Part shown: in pieces, positions 8,570-18,389 of the stretch | Position numbering within the stretch: position 1 is the stretch's first letter | Layout of the letters: the number at the start of each line of letters is the position of its first letter | Notes under the pieces: model-generated | The model's input: only the letters and a program-made list of their open reading frames with translations | Databases searched by the model: none | Told to the model about the DNA's origin: nothing | Assembly: GCF_025291715.1 (NCBI RefSeq) | Contig: NZ_JAMBIZ010000001.1 | Coordinates: 1-64,000 of the forward strand | DNA length: 64,000 nucleotides | Direction: 5' to 3' | From: Metasolibacillus sp. | Lineage (GTDB): Bacteria > Bacillota > Bacilli > Bacillales_A > Planococcaceae | Program-made: the position numbers and the translations under genes

Positions 8570-9874
8570 ATGAATAGAGAAAGAGCAATTTCACGGGAAA
8601 TTAAAATTTGGAAAAGTTTAATTTTCAAAATGATTTTAGCAGTGGCGGTAAGTTTATTTATTAGCTCACATATTTCAAGCTTCATTAGTAAACAAGTTGG
8701 GGAAATAATTGAGCTGGATGGTGTTGTAGGAGTTACGATTAATACATTTATTTCTCTATTTATCGGAACATTCATTATTGCGCTATGTACACGCTACATT
8801 GTATTAAAGCGACTTAAAAGCGTATTAAAGGCAATGACACAAGCGGCAGACGGCGATTTAACTGTGCGCACTAATGATCGTTATAAAGATGAGATTGGGC
8901 AATTATCATCCGAATTTAATCATATGTTAGAGCAAATTGGGGCAGTCGTTGACAAAGCAAATAAAGCATCAACAGATGTCACTTCCTATACAAAGGAATT
9001 CGCTGCAATTACAGAGCAAAGCAGTACATCTGTTGAAACAATTTCCAACTCAATTCAAGAAATGGTCACGGGTACTGCAGGACAGCTGGACAAGATGAAA
9101 AAAATGTCCGAATTATCGGATTTAATCAATCAAGAAATGGAAGAGGTAACAGCTGTTGTACAAGGTGTGGCGGATGTTGCAACAGAAACAAGCCAAAAGG
9201 CAGATTCAGGCTTACAATTAATTGAACAAACGATTAATAAAATGAATACAATTAATCAATCTGTGCATGAATCGACAGAGGTTGTCAATGCTTTAGGTGA
9301 AAAAACAAAGGAAATTAGCTCGATTTTAGCATTAATTACAAGCATTACAGATCAAACCAATTTGCTTGCTTTAAATGCTTCTATTGAAGCTGCACGTGCG
9401 GGTGAAGCAGGTAAAGGCTTTGCAGTTGTGGCGGAGGAAGTTAGAAAGCTAGCAGAGGAATCAGGAAGAGCTGCTGATGATATTCGCACATTAGTAGATG
9501 ATATTTTAAGCCAAACATCTAGCGCGGTTACAGCAATTAATAGCGGTACACGATTTGTAGATGAAGGCCGTGAGTCAGTGGAGCAAACAGGCGAAGCATT
9601 TAAAAACATTGTAGACTATGTATCTAATATTAGTCAGCGCACAAATGAAGTAACGAGCATTGTTCGCAGGGTCAATGAAAAGACGAATGAAACAAGTCAC
9701 GAAGCAAATGAAATCGCAGAAATTGCCCATGGCATCACAGCAAGCCTACATGGGATCGGGCTTTCTGCTGAGCAACAAGCAGCATCCAATGAAGAAATTG
9801 CAAGCTCAGCCAATGTTTTAGAGACGATGGCGAATGATTTACAAGCGGAAATTAATCAATTTAAAGTGAAGTAA
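8570..9874 (+). CDS. Methyl-accepting chemotaxis protein, nearly without sensor domain
   Basis: This 434-residue transducer has two membrane segments (about 16-35 and 55-82) separated by only about 20 residues, so it lacks a usual extracellular ligand domain. A HAMP domain follows (about 80-135), then a long coiled-coil signalling domain. The hairpin tip that binds CheA/CheW is recognisable ([20 protein letters not shown], about 260-280). It may sense through its membrane or HAMP segments or work with a partner. The ATG is preceded by GGGGAG. No che genes are nearby. Confidence 0.88.
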   Translation: MNRERAISREIKIWKSLIFKMILAVAVSLFISSHISSFISKQVGEIIELDGVVGVTINTFISLFIGTFIIALCTRYIVLKRLKSVLKAMTQAADGDLTVRTNDRYKDEIGQLSSEFNHMLEQIGAVVDKANKASTDVTSYTKEFAAITEQSSTSVETISNSIQEMVTGTAGQLDKMKKMSELSDLINQEMEEVTAVVQGVADVATETSQKADSGLQLIEQTINKMNTINQSVHESTEVVNALGEKTKEISSILALITSITDQTNLLALNASIEAARAGEAGKGFAVVAEEVRKLAEESGRAADDIRTLVDDILSQTSSAVTAINSGTRFVDEGRESVEQTGEAFKNIVDYVSNISQRTNEVTSIVRRVNEKTNETSHEANEIAEIAHGITASLHGIGLSAEQQAASNEEIASSANVLETMANDLQAEINQFKVK

Positions 9875-9939
9875 TAATAGGAAAGGGCGCCATCAGAGCG
9901 CTCTTTCTAGCATATAAGCTTACAAAGGGGAGTTATGTC

Positions 9940-10455
9940 ATGAAAATTCGACAAGCGAAAATAGAGGATGCGGCAGGGATTGCGGCTGTACATGTAGATA
10001 GCTGGCGCTCAACCTATCAAGGCATTGTAGCACAAAGCTATTTAGATAGCTTATCCTATAGTGAGCGCGAGGAGCTTTGGCTTACAGCGATTCCATATGG
10101 GCATGTATTTGTCGCTGAAAATGAGCAAGGTAAAATCGTTGGCTTTGCAACCGCTGGTAAGGAGAGAAGTGGTCATTATCCAGCGTATCAAGGGGAGCTA
10201 AATGCAATTTATATTTTAGCAGAATACCAAGGACATGGAATTGGCAAAGCTTTAATGCGACAGGCGGTACAGCATTTGCAGGAAAAAGGCTTTACGTCAA
10301 TGCTTGTGCTTGTGTTAGAAAATAATCCTTCCACAGCATTTTATGAGGCAATTGGTGGCGAAAAAATTGATGTGATCGATGTTGAAATTGGTGGCGAATG
10401 TTTGCGTGAGGCTGTTTATGGCTGGAGTACGCTGCCAGAAATTAGTGGCTTGTAG
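9940..10455 (+). CDS. GNAT-family N-acetyltransferase
   Basis: This 171-residue acetyl-CoA-dependent acetyltransferase carries the acetyl-CoA pyrophosphate loop YQGHGIGKALM (about 94-104), preceded by the beta strand LNAIYIL. The C-terminal part VLVLENNPSTAFYEAIGG is typical of the family. The substrate is unknown. The RBS is GGGGAG. It is a single gene, followed by the 161-bp tandem repeats. Confidence 0.85.
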   Translation: MKIRQAKIEDAAGIAAVHVDSWRSTYQGIVAQSYLDSLSYSEREELWLTAIPYGHVFVAENEQGKIVGFATAGKERSGHYPAYQGELNAIYILAEYQGHGIGKALMRQAVQHLQEKGFTSMLVLVLENNPSTAFYEAIGGEKIDVIDVEIGGECLREAVYGWSTLPEISGL

Positions 10456-10882
10456 GAAGTGTTATGCTTTCCTGCTAGCTTTTTTTCTGTTAAGAGAGAA
10501 GGTAGGGAACATGGGGAGTGCTTCTGCGGTTGTCACGCTAGCGCGTCACAATCCTCGGCGCAGATGCATATGGCGGGAAAAACGGAGAGAGGGGAAGCAT
10601 ATTGCATCCCCTCAACCCATAATTAGCATTGTAAGTGCTTTTCAATATAAGTGTTAGCTTATGTAATCCGCCATATGCGTGCTTCTGCGGTTGTCACGCT
10701 GGCGCATCACAATCCTCGGCGCAGATGCATATGGCGGGAAAAACGGAGAGAGGGGAAGCCTATTGCATCCCCTCAACCCATAATTAGCATTGTAAGTGCT
10801 TTTCAATATAAGTGTTAGCTTATGTAATCCGCCATATGCGTGCTTCTGCGGTTGTCATGCTAGCGCATCACAATCCTCGGCG

Positions 10883-11000
10883 CAAATCCGTATGCCGAGT
10901 AAAACAGAGAGGGGGATGTATAGGCATCCCCCAACCCATATTAAAATTGTAAGTGTTTTGAAATATAATCTTTAACTTCTGTTATCGGCATACGGATTTG
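10883..11000. repeat. Perfect 16-bp inverted repeat around the glyS end
   Basis: CAAATCCGTATGCCGA at 10883-10898 is the exact reverse complement of 10985-11000, which lies in the glyS coding region. The arms enclose the glyS stop codon and terminator. In units 1 and 2 both arms have changed together while staying complementary. Confidence 0.85.
10899..10932 (-). terminator. glyS terminator
   Basis: On the minus strand GGGGGATG pairs with CATCCCCC across six bases, and a short T tract follows after TCTCTG. It lies 9 bases past the glyS stop. Degenerate copies of the same hairpin are present in the two upstream 161-bp units. Confidence 0.7.
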
Positions 11001-12329
11001 GTCCATGCTATCTCTGTGACGTACTGTCACTTGGCCGTCTTCTTTTGAGTCGAAGTCGTATGTGATGCAGAATGGTGTGCCGATTTCATCTTGGCGGCGG
11101 TAGCGCTTGCCGATAGATTGTGACTCATCGAAGTCGACAGGGAAGGCTTTGCGTAAGTCTGCCCATACGTCACTTGCTTCTTCTGATAATTTTTTCGATA
11201 AAGGTAGTACCGCTGCCTTGAATGGTGCTAGGGCAGGATGAAAACGTAATACTGTACGTTTGTCATCGCCCTCTAGCTGTTCCTCATCGTATGCGTCGCA
11301 TAGGAATGCTAATGTGACACGGTCAGCGCCTAATGATGGCTCGATACAGTATGGCACATAGCGCTCGTTTGTTACAGGATCGATGTATGTGAAGTCTTCA
11401 CCTGAGTGCTCCATATGCTGCTTTAAGTCGTAGTCTGTGCGATCAGCGATACCCCATAGCTCGCCCCAGCCGAATGGGAAGCGGAATTCGATGTCTGTTG
11501 TTGCGTTTGAGTAGTGAGATAGCTCATCGTCCTCATGGTCGCGTAAACGCATGGATTCTTGCTTCATACCAAGGTTTAATAACCAGTTTTTACAGAACTC
11601 CTTCCAATAAGCGTGCCATTCCAAATCTTCACCTGGCTTGCAGAAAAATTCAAGCTCCATTTGCTCAAATTCACGTGTACGGAATGTGAAGTTACCTGGT
11701 GTAATTTCGTTACGGAATGATTTACCAACCTGTGCGATACCAAATGGTGTACGTTTACGCATAGAGCGTTGTACGTTTTTAAAGTTGACGAAAATACCTT
11801 GTGCTGTTTCAGGGCGTAAATAAATTTCATTTGTCGAAGATTCTGTTACACCTTGGAACGTTTTAAACATTAAGTTAAATTGACGAATATCTGTGAAGTC
11901 GATTTTACCACAATCTGGACAAGCTACTTCAAGCTCTTCCATTTTTGCTTTCATTTGATCAAAGGACATACCATCAACGATAATTTCTTTACCTGTTTTT
12001 TCTAAAGAAGCGTCCTCAATTAATTTGTCTGCACGATGACGCGCTTTACATGCTTTACAGTCAATCATTGGGTCGTTGAAGTTGCCAACGTGACCTGAAG
12101 CAACCCATGCTTTTGGATTCATTAAAATTGCTGCATCTAAGCCGACATTGTGCTCAGATTCTTGCACGAATTTTTGCCACCAAGCTTTTTTTACATTGTT
12201 TTTTAATTCTACACCAAGTGGGCCGTAATCCCATGTGTTTGCTAAACCACCATAGATTTCAGAGCCTGGGAAGACAAATCCACGATGCTTTGCCAGTGAT
12301 ACGATTGTTTCCATTGATTTTTGTGTCAT
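10941..12329 (-). CDS. glyS: Glycyl-tRNA synthetase, one-chain alpha2 type
   Basis: This 462-residue class II synthetase charges tRNA-Gly. It is the single-subunit GRS1 form (eukaryotic/archaeal-like), not the GlyQ/GlyS tetramer of B. subtilis. Motif 2 appears as [19 protein letters not shown] (about 205-225) and motif 3 as [10 protein letters not shown]. The insertion carries zinc-like CxxC pairs (CKAC at about 92, CPDCG at about 138). The C-terminal anticodon-binding domain starts near 360. A T-box leader precedes it. The last 60 coding bases belong to the local 161-bp repeat. Confidence 0.96.
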   Translation of the reverse strand: MTQKSMETIVSLAKHRGFVFPGSEIYGGLANTWDYGPLGVELKNNVKKAWWQKFVQESEHNVGLDAAILMNPKAWVASGHVGNFNDPMIDCKACKARHRADKLIEDASLEKTGKEIIVDGMSFDQMKAKMEELEVACPDCGKIDFTDIRQFNLMFKTFQGVTESSTNEIYLRPETAQGIFVNFKNVQRSMRKRTPFGIAQVGKSFRNEITPGNFTFRTREFEQMELEFFCKPGEDLEWHAYWKEFCKNWLLNLGMKQESMRLRDHEDDELSHYSNATTDIEFRFPFGWGELWGIADRTDYDLKQHMEHSGEDFTYIDPVTNERYVPYCIEPSLGADRVTLAFLCDAYDEEQLEGDDKRTVLRFHPALAPFKAAVLPLSKKLSEEASDVWADLRKAFPVDFDESQSIGKRYRRQDEIGTPFCITYDFDSKEDGQVTVRHRDSMDQIRMPITEVKDYISKHLQF

Positions 12330-12363
12330 GAAAATTCCTCCTTATTTGTATGCCCATTGCAAC

Positions 12364-12590
12364 GAAAAAAGCACTCGTCTCTGGGCGTAATATGCCCAGG
12401 GACGAATGCTGTATGTACAGAATCCGCGGTTCCACCCTGATTGCTCAAACATCACTGTTTGAACCTCTTTCGAAAAAATAGCTCCTGAGTGCCGTTTCTC
12501 TTTTCAGGTGTAGGCTTGCACCAATCCCTACTCGCTGTGGTGAAAAGATACTTATTGCTCATTCATCGCTTTTTATATATGGATTAGTAT
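12364..12590 (-). promoter_or_regulatory. T-box leader of glyS
   Basis: The minus strand holds the T-box core GGGTGGAACCGCGG (12437-12424), an upstream AG-box-like AGTAGGGATTGGTGCAAGCC, and a GGC triplet in AAACGGCACTC that fits a glycine specifier. A long terminator stem (GCATTCGTCCCTGGGC and its partner, 12409-12371) and six T residues follow. Uncharged tRNA-Gly should stabilise the antiterminator and permit glyS transcription. The exact specifier position is inferred. Confidence 0.92.
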
Positions 12591-12710
12591 ACAACAAAAA
12601 TTTTTTTATGCAAGTGCTATAGCCTTAATTCTTTTCTTCGCAATCTATGGTGAAATAGTATATAATAATAGCATAATCAGTATAACATTATTAAAAGCAG
12701 GTGAGTTAAA

Positions 12711-13340
12711 ATCGAACTCAATAAACGTCAAGACGCTATTTTGCAAATCGTTAAAGAAAACGGACCGATTACAGGAGAGCATATTGCAGAGCGTTTAAAT
12801 TTAACAAGAGCCACATTGAGACCAGACTTGGCAATTTTAACGATGGCAGGCTTTTTAGATGCAAGACCGCGTGTTGGTTATTTTTATGCAGGGAAAAAGA
12901 ATACGATGTCACTAACGGATGCCCTTACGAATTTAAAGGTGAAGGATTTTCAATCAGTGCCTGTTATTGTTTCTGAAAATATGACGGTTTATGACGCTAT
13001 TTGTCATATGTTTTTAGAGGATGTTGGGACATTATTTGTCGCAGATCAACACAATTATTTACAAGGGGTATTGTCGAGAAAAGATTTATTGCGTACGAGC
13101 ATTGGCACGCAGGATTTAAATAAAATTCCTGTACATATTATTATGACGCGCATGCCGAATATTGCATACTGTACGAAAAATGATTTTTTAATTGAAGCAG
13201 CAAAAAAACTTATCGATCGTGAAATTGATTCAATGCCAGTTGTCAATGAAACGGTTGGCGGGGTTGAAATTATTGGGCGGCTAACGAAAACAAATGTAAC
13301 AAAGGCATTTATTTCACTCGCACAAATTCATGAACTGTAG
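12711..13340 (+). CDS. ccpN: CcpN-type repressor of gluconeogenic genes (HTH plus CBS)
   Basis: An N-terminal winged HTH (HIAERLNLTRATLRPDLAIL) is followed by two CBS domains. The close match to B. subtilis CcpN (IELNKRQ, GPITGEHIAE, RPRVGYFY, FLEDVGTLFV, VHIIMTRMPN) and the adjacent yqfL support a repressor of gapB/pckA-type genes under glycolytic conditions. No ATG, GTG or TTG start lies upstream of 12741. The frame opens after a TGA at 12702-12704, and ATC at 12711 is 7 nt past AGGTG, so I place the start there (209 residues). The TTG at 12741 has no RBS and would cut off the first helix. Confidence 0.88.
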   Translation: MELNKRQDAILQIVKENGPITGEHIAERLNLTRATLRPDLAILTMAGFLDARPRVGYFYAGKKNTMSLTDALTNLKVKDFQSVPVIVSENMTVYDAICHMFLEDVGTLFVADQHNYLQGVLSRKDLLRTSIGTQDLNKIPVHIIMTRMPNIAYCTKNDFLIEAAKKLIDREIDSMPVVNETVGGVEIIGRLTKTNVTKAFISLAQIHEL

Positions 13341-13348
13341 GTGATGTT

Positions 13349-14161
13349 TTGGATAACTTGATGTTTTTTGTCGTATCCGATTCGGTAGGTGAGACGGGCG
13401 AGTTAGCAGTTAGAGCAGCTGTCAGCCAATTTAGGCCAACCTTTCAAAATGTAGAAATTCGTCGTTTTCCTCATATTAAAAATTTTGAGGAGCTTCAAGG
13501 AGTCGTACAGCTCGCAATGCAGGAAAAGGCTATTATTATTTATACATTAGTGGAAAAGGAAATGCGTCAAAAGCTTTATACGACAACGTTAGAGCAGCAT
13601 GTTGCTGCGATTGACTTGCTTGGTCCAATGATAGAGCTTTTAGAGAATTCGATGAAGCAGGCACCGCTAGAGCGACCCGGGCTCACGCATAAATTAGATG
13701 ATGATTATTTTAAGCGAATTGAAGCAATTGAATTTGCAGTAAAATACGATGATGGACGAGACCCGCGTGGGGTTTTGCTTGCGGATGTTGTGTTAATAGG
13801 TGTTTCTCGTACGTCAAAAACGCCACTATCGCAATATTTAGCACATAAAAGCTTAAAAGTAGCCAACGTGCCACTTGTACCAGAAGTTGAACCACCAGCT
13901 GAGCTTTTTGCAGTTGATCCAAAAAAATGCTTCGGTTTAATTATTTCACCAGAAAATTTAAATAGTATACGTCGAGAGCGTTTAAAGACGCTTGGATTGA
14001 ATGATGACGCCATTTACGCACAGCATCAGCGAATCCAGCAGGAAATTGAGCACTTCCACCGTATTGCTAGCCGTATCGGCTGTGAAGTAATTGATGTGAC
14101 AAATACAGCAGTAGAAGAAACAGCGAATGTCATTTTGGATAAAATACGCGCACAAGCATAA
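13349..14161 (+). CDS. PPDK/PEP synthase regulatory protein (DUF299), YqfL-like
   Basis: This 270-residue bifunctional Ser/Thr kinase and phosphorylase (DUF299) controls pyruvate phosphate dikinase or PEP synthase. Hallmarks are the N-terminal VVSDSVGETGELA and the P-loop-like GVSRTSKTPLSQYLA near residue 150. The C-terminal part contains the segment GLIISPENLNSIRRER. It starts with TTG 9 bases after ccpN, with AGGTGAT before it. Pairing with ccpN matches B. subtilis, where YqfL works with CcpN. A terminator follows. Confidence 0.92.
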   Translation: MDNLMFFVVSDSVGETGELAVRAAVSQFRPTFQNVEIRRFPHIKNFEELQGVVQLAMQEKAIIIYTLVEKEMRQKLYTTTLEQHVAAIDLLGPMIELLENSMKQAPLERPGLTHKLDDDYFKRIEAIEFAVKYDDGRDPRGVLLADVVLIGVSRTSKTPLSQYLAHKSLKVANVPLVPEVEPPAELFAVDPKKCFGLIISPENLNSIRRERLKTLGLNDDAIYAQHQRIQQEIEHFHRIASRIGCEVIDVTNTAVEETANVILDKIRAQA

Positions 14162-14164
14162 GCT

Positions 14165-14195
14165 ACCTCTATCCGATTAGGATAGGGTTTTTTTC
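14165..14195 (+). terminator. Terminator after the DUF299 gene
   Basis: CTATCC and GGATAG pair across five bases, with two further C-G pairs at the base, then a run of seven T residues. Confidence 0.8.
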
Positions 14196-14363
14196 GTGTG
14201 CAAAGCAAAATAAAATTGCAAAATCAAGGCGAAATATGTAGCTAAATTATATTTATTGTTTTATAATAATAAAATTGTGGTAAAAATATTTAGAAGTAGA
14301 GACATTTTTGATTATTTTTTGTCGGATAATAGAGGATTTTCAATATAAATCTCGAATTATGTT

Positions 14364-14526
14364 TATATCAGGATTCAACAATTTGTTGAATCCTGATATA
14401 GCCCCTGGCGGATGTCACAGATTTTGAAGAGGAGGCCTGCATGATACAGGTCAGTTAACCGTTACTGCGAGCAAACTCGAAAAAATCTGGACGCATTTAT
14501 GCCGAGGCGTAAATGATGTACAACTG
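14364..14526 (+). repeat. Structured intergenic repeat, copy A, upstream of dnaG
   Basis: It begins with a perfect 17-bp stem-loop (14364-14380 with 14384-14400, 3-base loop). GGCGGATGTCACAGATTTT comes next, then GAGCAAACTCGAAAAAATCT and finally GCCGAGGCGTAAATGAT. The AGATTTT and AAAATCT parts can pair around an inner hairpin. The order and sequence match copy B on the other strand at 31718-31914. It ends 15 bases before the dnaG ATG. The 14196-14363 stretch before it holds no gene. Confidence 0.75.
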
Positions 14527-14540
14527 AAAATGGTGATGGA

Positions 14541-16361
14541 ATGACCAAAAAAATACCTGAAGAATTAATCGAACAAATTCGTTCACAATCAGATATCGTT
14601 GATGTCATTAGCGATTATATGCAATTGACGAAAAGGGGACGTAACTGGTTTGGCTTATGTCCGTTCCATGGGGAGCAAACGCCTTCCTTCTCTGTTTCAC
14701 AGGACAAGCAAATATTCCATTGCTTCGGTTGTGGAGCAGGTGGTAATGCAATTACCTTTGTGATGGATATTGAAAACATCCCTTTTCCAGATGCGGTTGT
14801 GAAACTCGGCGAGCGAGCAGGCGTCCAATTAGATGTAGAGCTAACGGCTAGTTCGCAGCCAGTAAAAGCGATATCAAAGGCTGAGGCAAATATGCGGCAA
14901 GCCCATGATGTTGCGATGGAGTTTTACCATCATTTATTGATGAACACGGAAGATGGAGAAGAAGCGCTACAATATTTATTGAATCGCGGCTTCACACAGG
15001 AGCTTATCGAAAGTCAAAAAATTGGCTGGGCACTACCCTCATGGGATTCCCTTACAGCATTTCTCGGACGCAAAGAGTTTTCAATGGAAGAAATGGCGGA
15101 ATGTGGACTTGTGATTCAAAGGGAAAGTGATGGCTCCTATTTCGATCGCTTTAGGGGACGTATTATGTTTCCAATCCGTGACGATAATGGGAAGGTAATT
15201 GCGTTTTCAGGGCGAATTTTAAATACAGATGCTGAAGAAGCAAAGTATATGAACAGTCCTGAAACACCAATCTTTCATAAAAGCGAAGTTTTATACAATT
15301 TAGATAGGGCAAGGGCTACGATTCGCAAAACGCGTCAAGTCGTCTTGATGGAGGGATTTGTCGATGTGTTAGCCGCAACAAATGCAGGCGTAACAAATGC
15401 CGTCGCAACAATGGGTACCTCGCTCACACCACAGCATATCCAAAGGCTCAAGCGCTTAGTGGAGCAAATTACGGTTTGCTATGATGGGGATTCTGCTGGT
15501 ATGGAGGGAGCAAGACGCTCAGCACATTTGCTAAAGGCGGAACGCTTAAAAGTAGAGGTTGCGGTTTTACCGGACAAGCTTGATCCAGATGATTATATCC
15601 GTCAATATGGTGCGGAAGCATTTAAAACGCAAATCATTGAAAAGCCTCAAGCATATCTTGCTTTTATGATGATGTATGCAAGACGCAATAAAAATTTCCA
15701 ATTTGAAAATGATGTGCTGCAATATGTACAAGAAGTGCTAGAAGAGCTTATTGGGGTATCTTCACCAATCGAGCGTGATTTATATATAACACAGCTTGCG
15801 AATGAAACATCTATTTCTCAAGAAGCGATTTATGCACAATATCGAAAATTAGAAGCAACAAAATCGAAGCACTATAAAAGTGAACAGCTACAAGTGCAAG
15901 AAGTCGCTCCGTTACCGACAACGCAAAAGCCATTGACCGCAGCGGAGCGTGCAGAACGATTATTGCTATCACATATGCTGCATAATGTGCATGTAGTGGA
16001 TAAAGTATTGCAAAGCGGCGAGGAGCCCTTTGTAAGAGATGAGTATATGGCTGTTTTCGTTCGATTAATCGGCTTTTATGAGGAATACAGTACAGCGGAT
16101 TATCAGCGATTTGTAGAGGTAATTGAAGATTCTGAGTTACGGAAAATTGTGATGGAGGCCGCGTTAGCTGAGCGGGATCCTGAGCATGCAGAGGCAGAAA
16201 TAGCAGATTGCTTAAAGCATCTAAAAAAACATCGCATTCAGCTTGAAATTGATGCACTGCGTCAACAGCAAACAGAGGCAGAGAAAATGCATGAATACAA
16301 ACAGGCAATGGAGATTGTGCAAAAAATTATCCATTTAAGAAGAACTTTAGCGACGATGTAA
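14541..16361 (+). CDS. dnaG: DNA primase DnaG
   Basis: This 606-residue primase makes RNA primers at the replication fork. The CHC2 zinc finger is read as Cys40, His43, Cys61 and Cys64. The TOPRIM catalytic core has [13 protein letters not shown] (about 265-278) and [14 protein letters not shown] (about 312-325). The C-terminal third is the helicase-binding domain for DnaB/DnaC. The RBS is weak (GGTGATGG). It is directly followed by sigA, the remains of the macromolecular synthesis operon. A structured repeat lies in its leader. Confidence 0.97.
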   Translation: MTKKIPEELIEQIRSQSDIVDVISDYMQLTKRGRNWFGLCPFHGEQTPSFSVSQDKQIFHCFGCGAGGNAITFVMDIENIPFPDAVVKLGERAGVQLDVELTASSQPVKAISKAEANMRQAHDVAMEFYHHLLMNTEDGEEALQYLLNRGFTQELIESQKIGWALPSWDSLTAFLGRKEFSMEEMAECGLVIQRESDGSYFDRFRGRIMFPIRDDNGKVIAFSGRILNTDAEEAKYMNSPETPIFHKSEVLYNLDRARATIRKTRQVVLMEGFVDVLAATNAGVTNAVATMGTSLTPQHIQRLKRLVEQITVCYDGDSAGMEGARRSAHLLKAERLKVEVAVLPDKLDPDDYIRQYGAEAFKTQIIEKPQAYLAFMMMYARRNKNFQFENDVLQYVQEVLEELIGVSSPIERDLYITQLANETSISQEAIYAQYRKLEATKSKHYKSEQLQVQEVAPLPTTQKPLTAAERAERLLLSHMLHNVHVVDKVLQSGEEPFVRDEYMAVFVRLIGFYEEYSTADYQRFVEVIEDSELRKIVMEAALAERDPEHAEAEIADCLKHLKKHRIQLEIDALRQQQTEAEKMHEYKQAMEIVQKIIHLRRTLATM

Positions 16362-16392
16362 CTCGATTCGTTTTTTAGAAGGAGGAAGGTTT

Positions 16393-17517
16393 ATGGCGGA
16401 CAAATCAGAACGCTCAAAAGAAACAGTAAATGAACTATCGTTAGAGGAAGTAAAGGTGCTTCTTCAAAATAAAGCAAAGACAGAGGGCGAAATTTCGATG
16501 AAAGAAATTTCGGAAAAACTAGCTACTTTTGAGCTAGAAAGCGAAGAAATCTTCCATTTTGCAGAAAATATCGAAAGCCAAGGTGTAACGGTAGAGGGTA
16601 AAGAGGAGTTCGAGGAAGACGCGTTGTCTAAGCAAGAGGCGAATGAAGAAACATTTGACTTAAACGATTTAAGTGTACCACCAGGAGTGAAAATTAATGA
16701 CCCTGTGCGTATGTACTTAAAGGAAATTGGTCGTGTTGATTTACTTTCTGCTGAGGAAGAGATTCGTTTAGCAGAGCGAATTGAGCAAGGTGATGAAGAA
16801 GCACGTAAACGTTTGGCTGAGGCAAACTTGCGACTTGTTGTATCGATTGCAAAGCGCTATGTTGGTCGCGGTATGCTATTCCTTGATTTGATTCAAGAAG
16901 GAAATATGGGGCTTATTAAAGCGGTTGAAAAATTCGACCATCGCAAAGGCTTCAAATTTTCTACTTATGCAACATGGTGGATTCGTCAAGCAATTACGCG
17001 CGCTATTGCAGACCAAGCGCGTACAATTCGTATCCCTGTGCATATGGTGGAAACAATCAATAAATTAATCCGCGTACAGCGTCAATTACTGCAGGACTTA
17101 GGTCGTGAGCCATCTCCAGAGGAAATCGGTGAGGAAATGGATTTAACACCTGAAAAAGTACGTGAAATTTTAAAAATTGCACAAGAGCCTGTATCGCTTG
17201 AAACACCGATTGGTGAAGAGGACGATTCGCATTTAGGTGATTTCATTGAGGATTCTGAAGCGCAATCACCGTCAGATCATGCGGCATATGAGCTATTGAA
17301 GGAACAGCTTGAAGATGTGCTTGATACATTGACAGATCGTGAAGAAAACGTCTTGCGTTTACGCTTCGGATTGGATGATGGTCGCACAAGAACATTGGAA
17401 GAAGTAGGGAAGGTATTTGGCGTTACACGTGAACGTATTCGTCAAATTGAGGCGAAAGCATTGCGCAAATTACGCCACCCGTCTCGCTCAAAACGTTTAA
17501 AAGACTTTTTAGAATAA
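16393..17517 (+). CDS. sigA: Primary sigma factor SigA (RpoD)
   Basis: This 374-residue housekeeping sigma-70 factor has an N-terminal region 1.1, then [13 protein letters not shown] (1.2), and region 2 with [13 protein letters not shown] and [10 protein letters not shown] for -10 binding and melting. Region 3 follows, and region 4 has [20 protein letters not shown], the -35 binding HTH. The length is near the B. subtilis protein. AGGAGGAAGG precedes the ATG, and a terminator follows the stop. Confidence 0.98.
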   Translation: MADKSERSKETVNELSLEEVKVLLQNKAKTEGEISMKEISEKLATFELESEEIFHFAENIESQGVTVEGKEEFEEDALSKQEANEETFDLNDLSVPPGVKINDPVRMYLKEIGRVDLLSAEEEIRLAERIEQGDEEARKRLAEANLRLVVSIAKRYVGRGMLFLDLIQEGNMGLIKAVEKFDHRKGFKFSTYATWWIRQAITRAIADQARTIRIPVHMVETINKLIRVQRQLLQDLGREPSPEEIGEEMDLTPEKVREILKIAQEPVSLETPIGEEDDSHLGDFIEDSEAQSPSDHAAYELLKEQLEDVLDTLTDREENVLRLRFGLDDGRTRTLEEVGKVFGVTRERIRQIEAKALRKLRHPSRSKRLKDFLE

Positions 17518-17522
17518 ATTCT

Positions 17523-17552
17523 AAAAGCTGTAGGAGAACCTACAGCTTTTTT
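17523..17552 (+). terminator. sigA terminator
   Basis: AAAAGCTGTAGG pairs with CCTACAGCTTTTTT over a four-base loop, 6 bases past the sigA stop. Confidence 0.9.
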
Positions 17553-17682
17553 AGCATGCCAAAAATTTGATATAATACAAATGATAAATTACTATATATG
17601 CTACTTTTTTCATATGTTAGAATGTTGCTATATTTCTTATGATAGTACTATACATATATTAAATGGTTTGGAGAGAAAACAG

Positions 17683-18231
17683 ATGTCGAACCAGAAAAAA
17701 CAAATTATACTTAATGAAATTACATTTTGGAAGCAAAATAAGCTGCTGCCTGAGCATTATTGTGATTTTTTAACGACGTTATATACTGAGGGAGGCGAGC
17801 AAAACGAAATACAAGGAAAAGCTTCTCAATCAGTGATGGCACAGCAAAAGCGTAAAACGTTACGCAAATACGCCGCTATGCCAATTATTGCGATTATTTT
17901 TATTGTGCTCTTGTTCACGATTGATGCGGTCTGGCTCGTTGGAATTGTAACAGCAATTTTAGCCATTGGCTGTTTAATTGCTGCCTTTTACGTCGCTAAA
18001 AAAAATCAACTGCTGTCACCTATTTTACATTTAACGGGAGCATTATTATTACTAGCAGTAACAGTGCAAATTTCTATGACCTATTTTGCAAACAATTTAA
18101 CACTGCTCTATGTAGGATTACTATTAAATTGCCTGCTCTGGTTTATTTCGGGGTTGGCGTTGAAAATTATTTACCTTACAATATCAGGCATATTAGGGAT
18201 GCTAGCAATAGCGCTTTACTTTTTTATGTAA
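17683..18231 (+). CDS. Integral membrane protein of unknown function
   Basis: This is a 182-residue protein with a charged cytosolic N-terminus of about 65 residues (KKQIILNEITFWKQNKLLPE) and about six closely packed hydrophobic segments from residue 66 to the end. I start at 17683, where GGAGAG precedes the ATG; the open frame goes back to 17581 but has no RBS there. A helical N-terminus before a membrane block recalls small DUF1129- or DUF2157-like proteins. I make no firm call. It stands alone between sigA and the acyl-CoA dehydrogenase. Confidence 0.65.
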   Translation: MSNQKKQIILNEITFWKQNKLLPEHYCDFLTTLYTEGGEQNEIQGKASQSVMAQQKRKTLRKYAAMPIIAIIFIVLLFTIDAVWLVGIVTAILAIGCLIAAFYVAKKNQLLSPILHLTGALLLLAVTVQISMTYFANNLTLLYVGLLLNCLLWFISGLALKIIYLTISGILGMLAIALYFFM

Positions 18232-18389
18232 CAAGGCTGACGGCTATGTTTTTACATAAGCAAGCTGTCATCTTTTACTTGCAAAGAGGGGAACTTCTTT
18301 GCTTTTTCTTCTTTTTGTGACGAAAATGCTGTTAAAATACATTTTTTTCTTATAGAATAAAAGTGTAAACAGACAAAGGGGTGGGCAAA

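Larger units (their letters stand above)
10518..11000. repeat. Three tandem 161-bp units ending inside glyS
   Basis: Units start at 10518, 10679 and 10840, each with GTGCTTCTGCGG, and are exactly 161 bp long. Units 1 and 2 are almost identical. Unit 3 is diverged and includes the glyS terminator, stop codon and last 60 coding bases. In units 1 and 2 the glyS-derived part is degenerate but still recognisable (AAGCACTTACAATGCTAATTATGGG against the real gene end). Each unit has complementary arms, for example CCGCCATATGC and GCATATGGCGG. This is a tandem amplification of the glyS 3' end plus downstream DNA. Confidence 0.9.

Noticed and set aside
10379..10657. Frame running from the GNAT gene end into the 161-bp repeats
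   Set aside because: It starts within the GNAT gene and translates repeat DNA; no protein features.
11474..11830. Frames inside glyS on both strands
   Set aside because: They overlap a strongly conserved synthetase and show no RBS or family motif.
15811..16308. 165-codon minus-strand frame inside dnaG
   Set aside because: Antisense to the DnaG C-terminal domain; the composition is what reverse reading of a biased gene gives.
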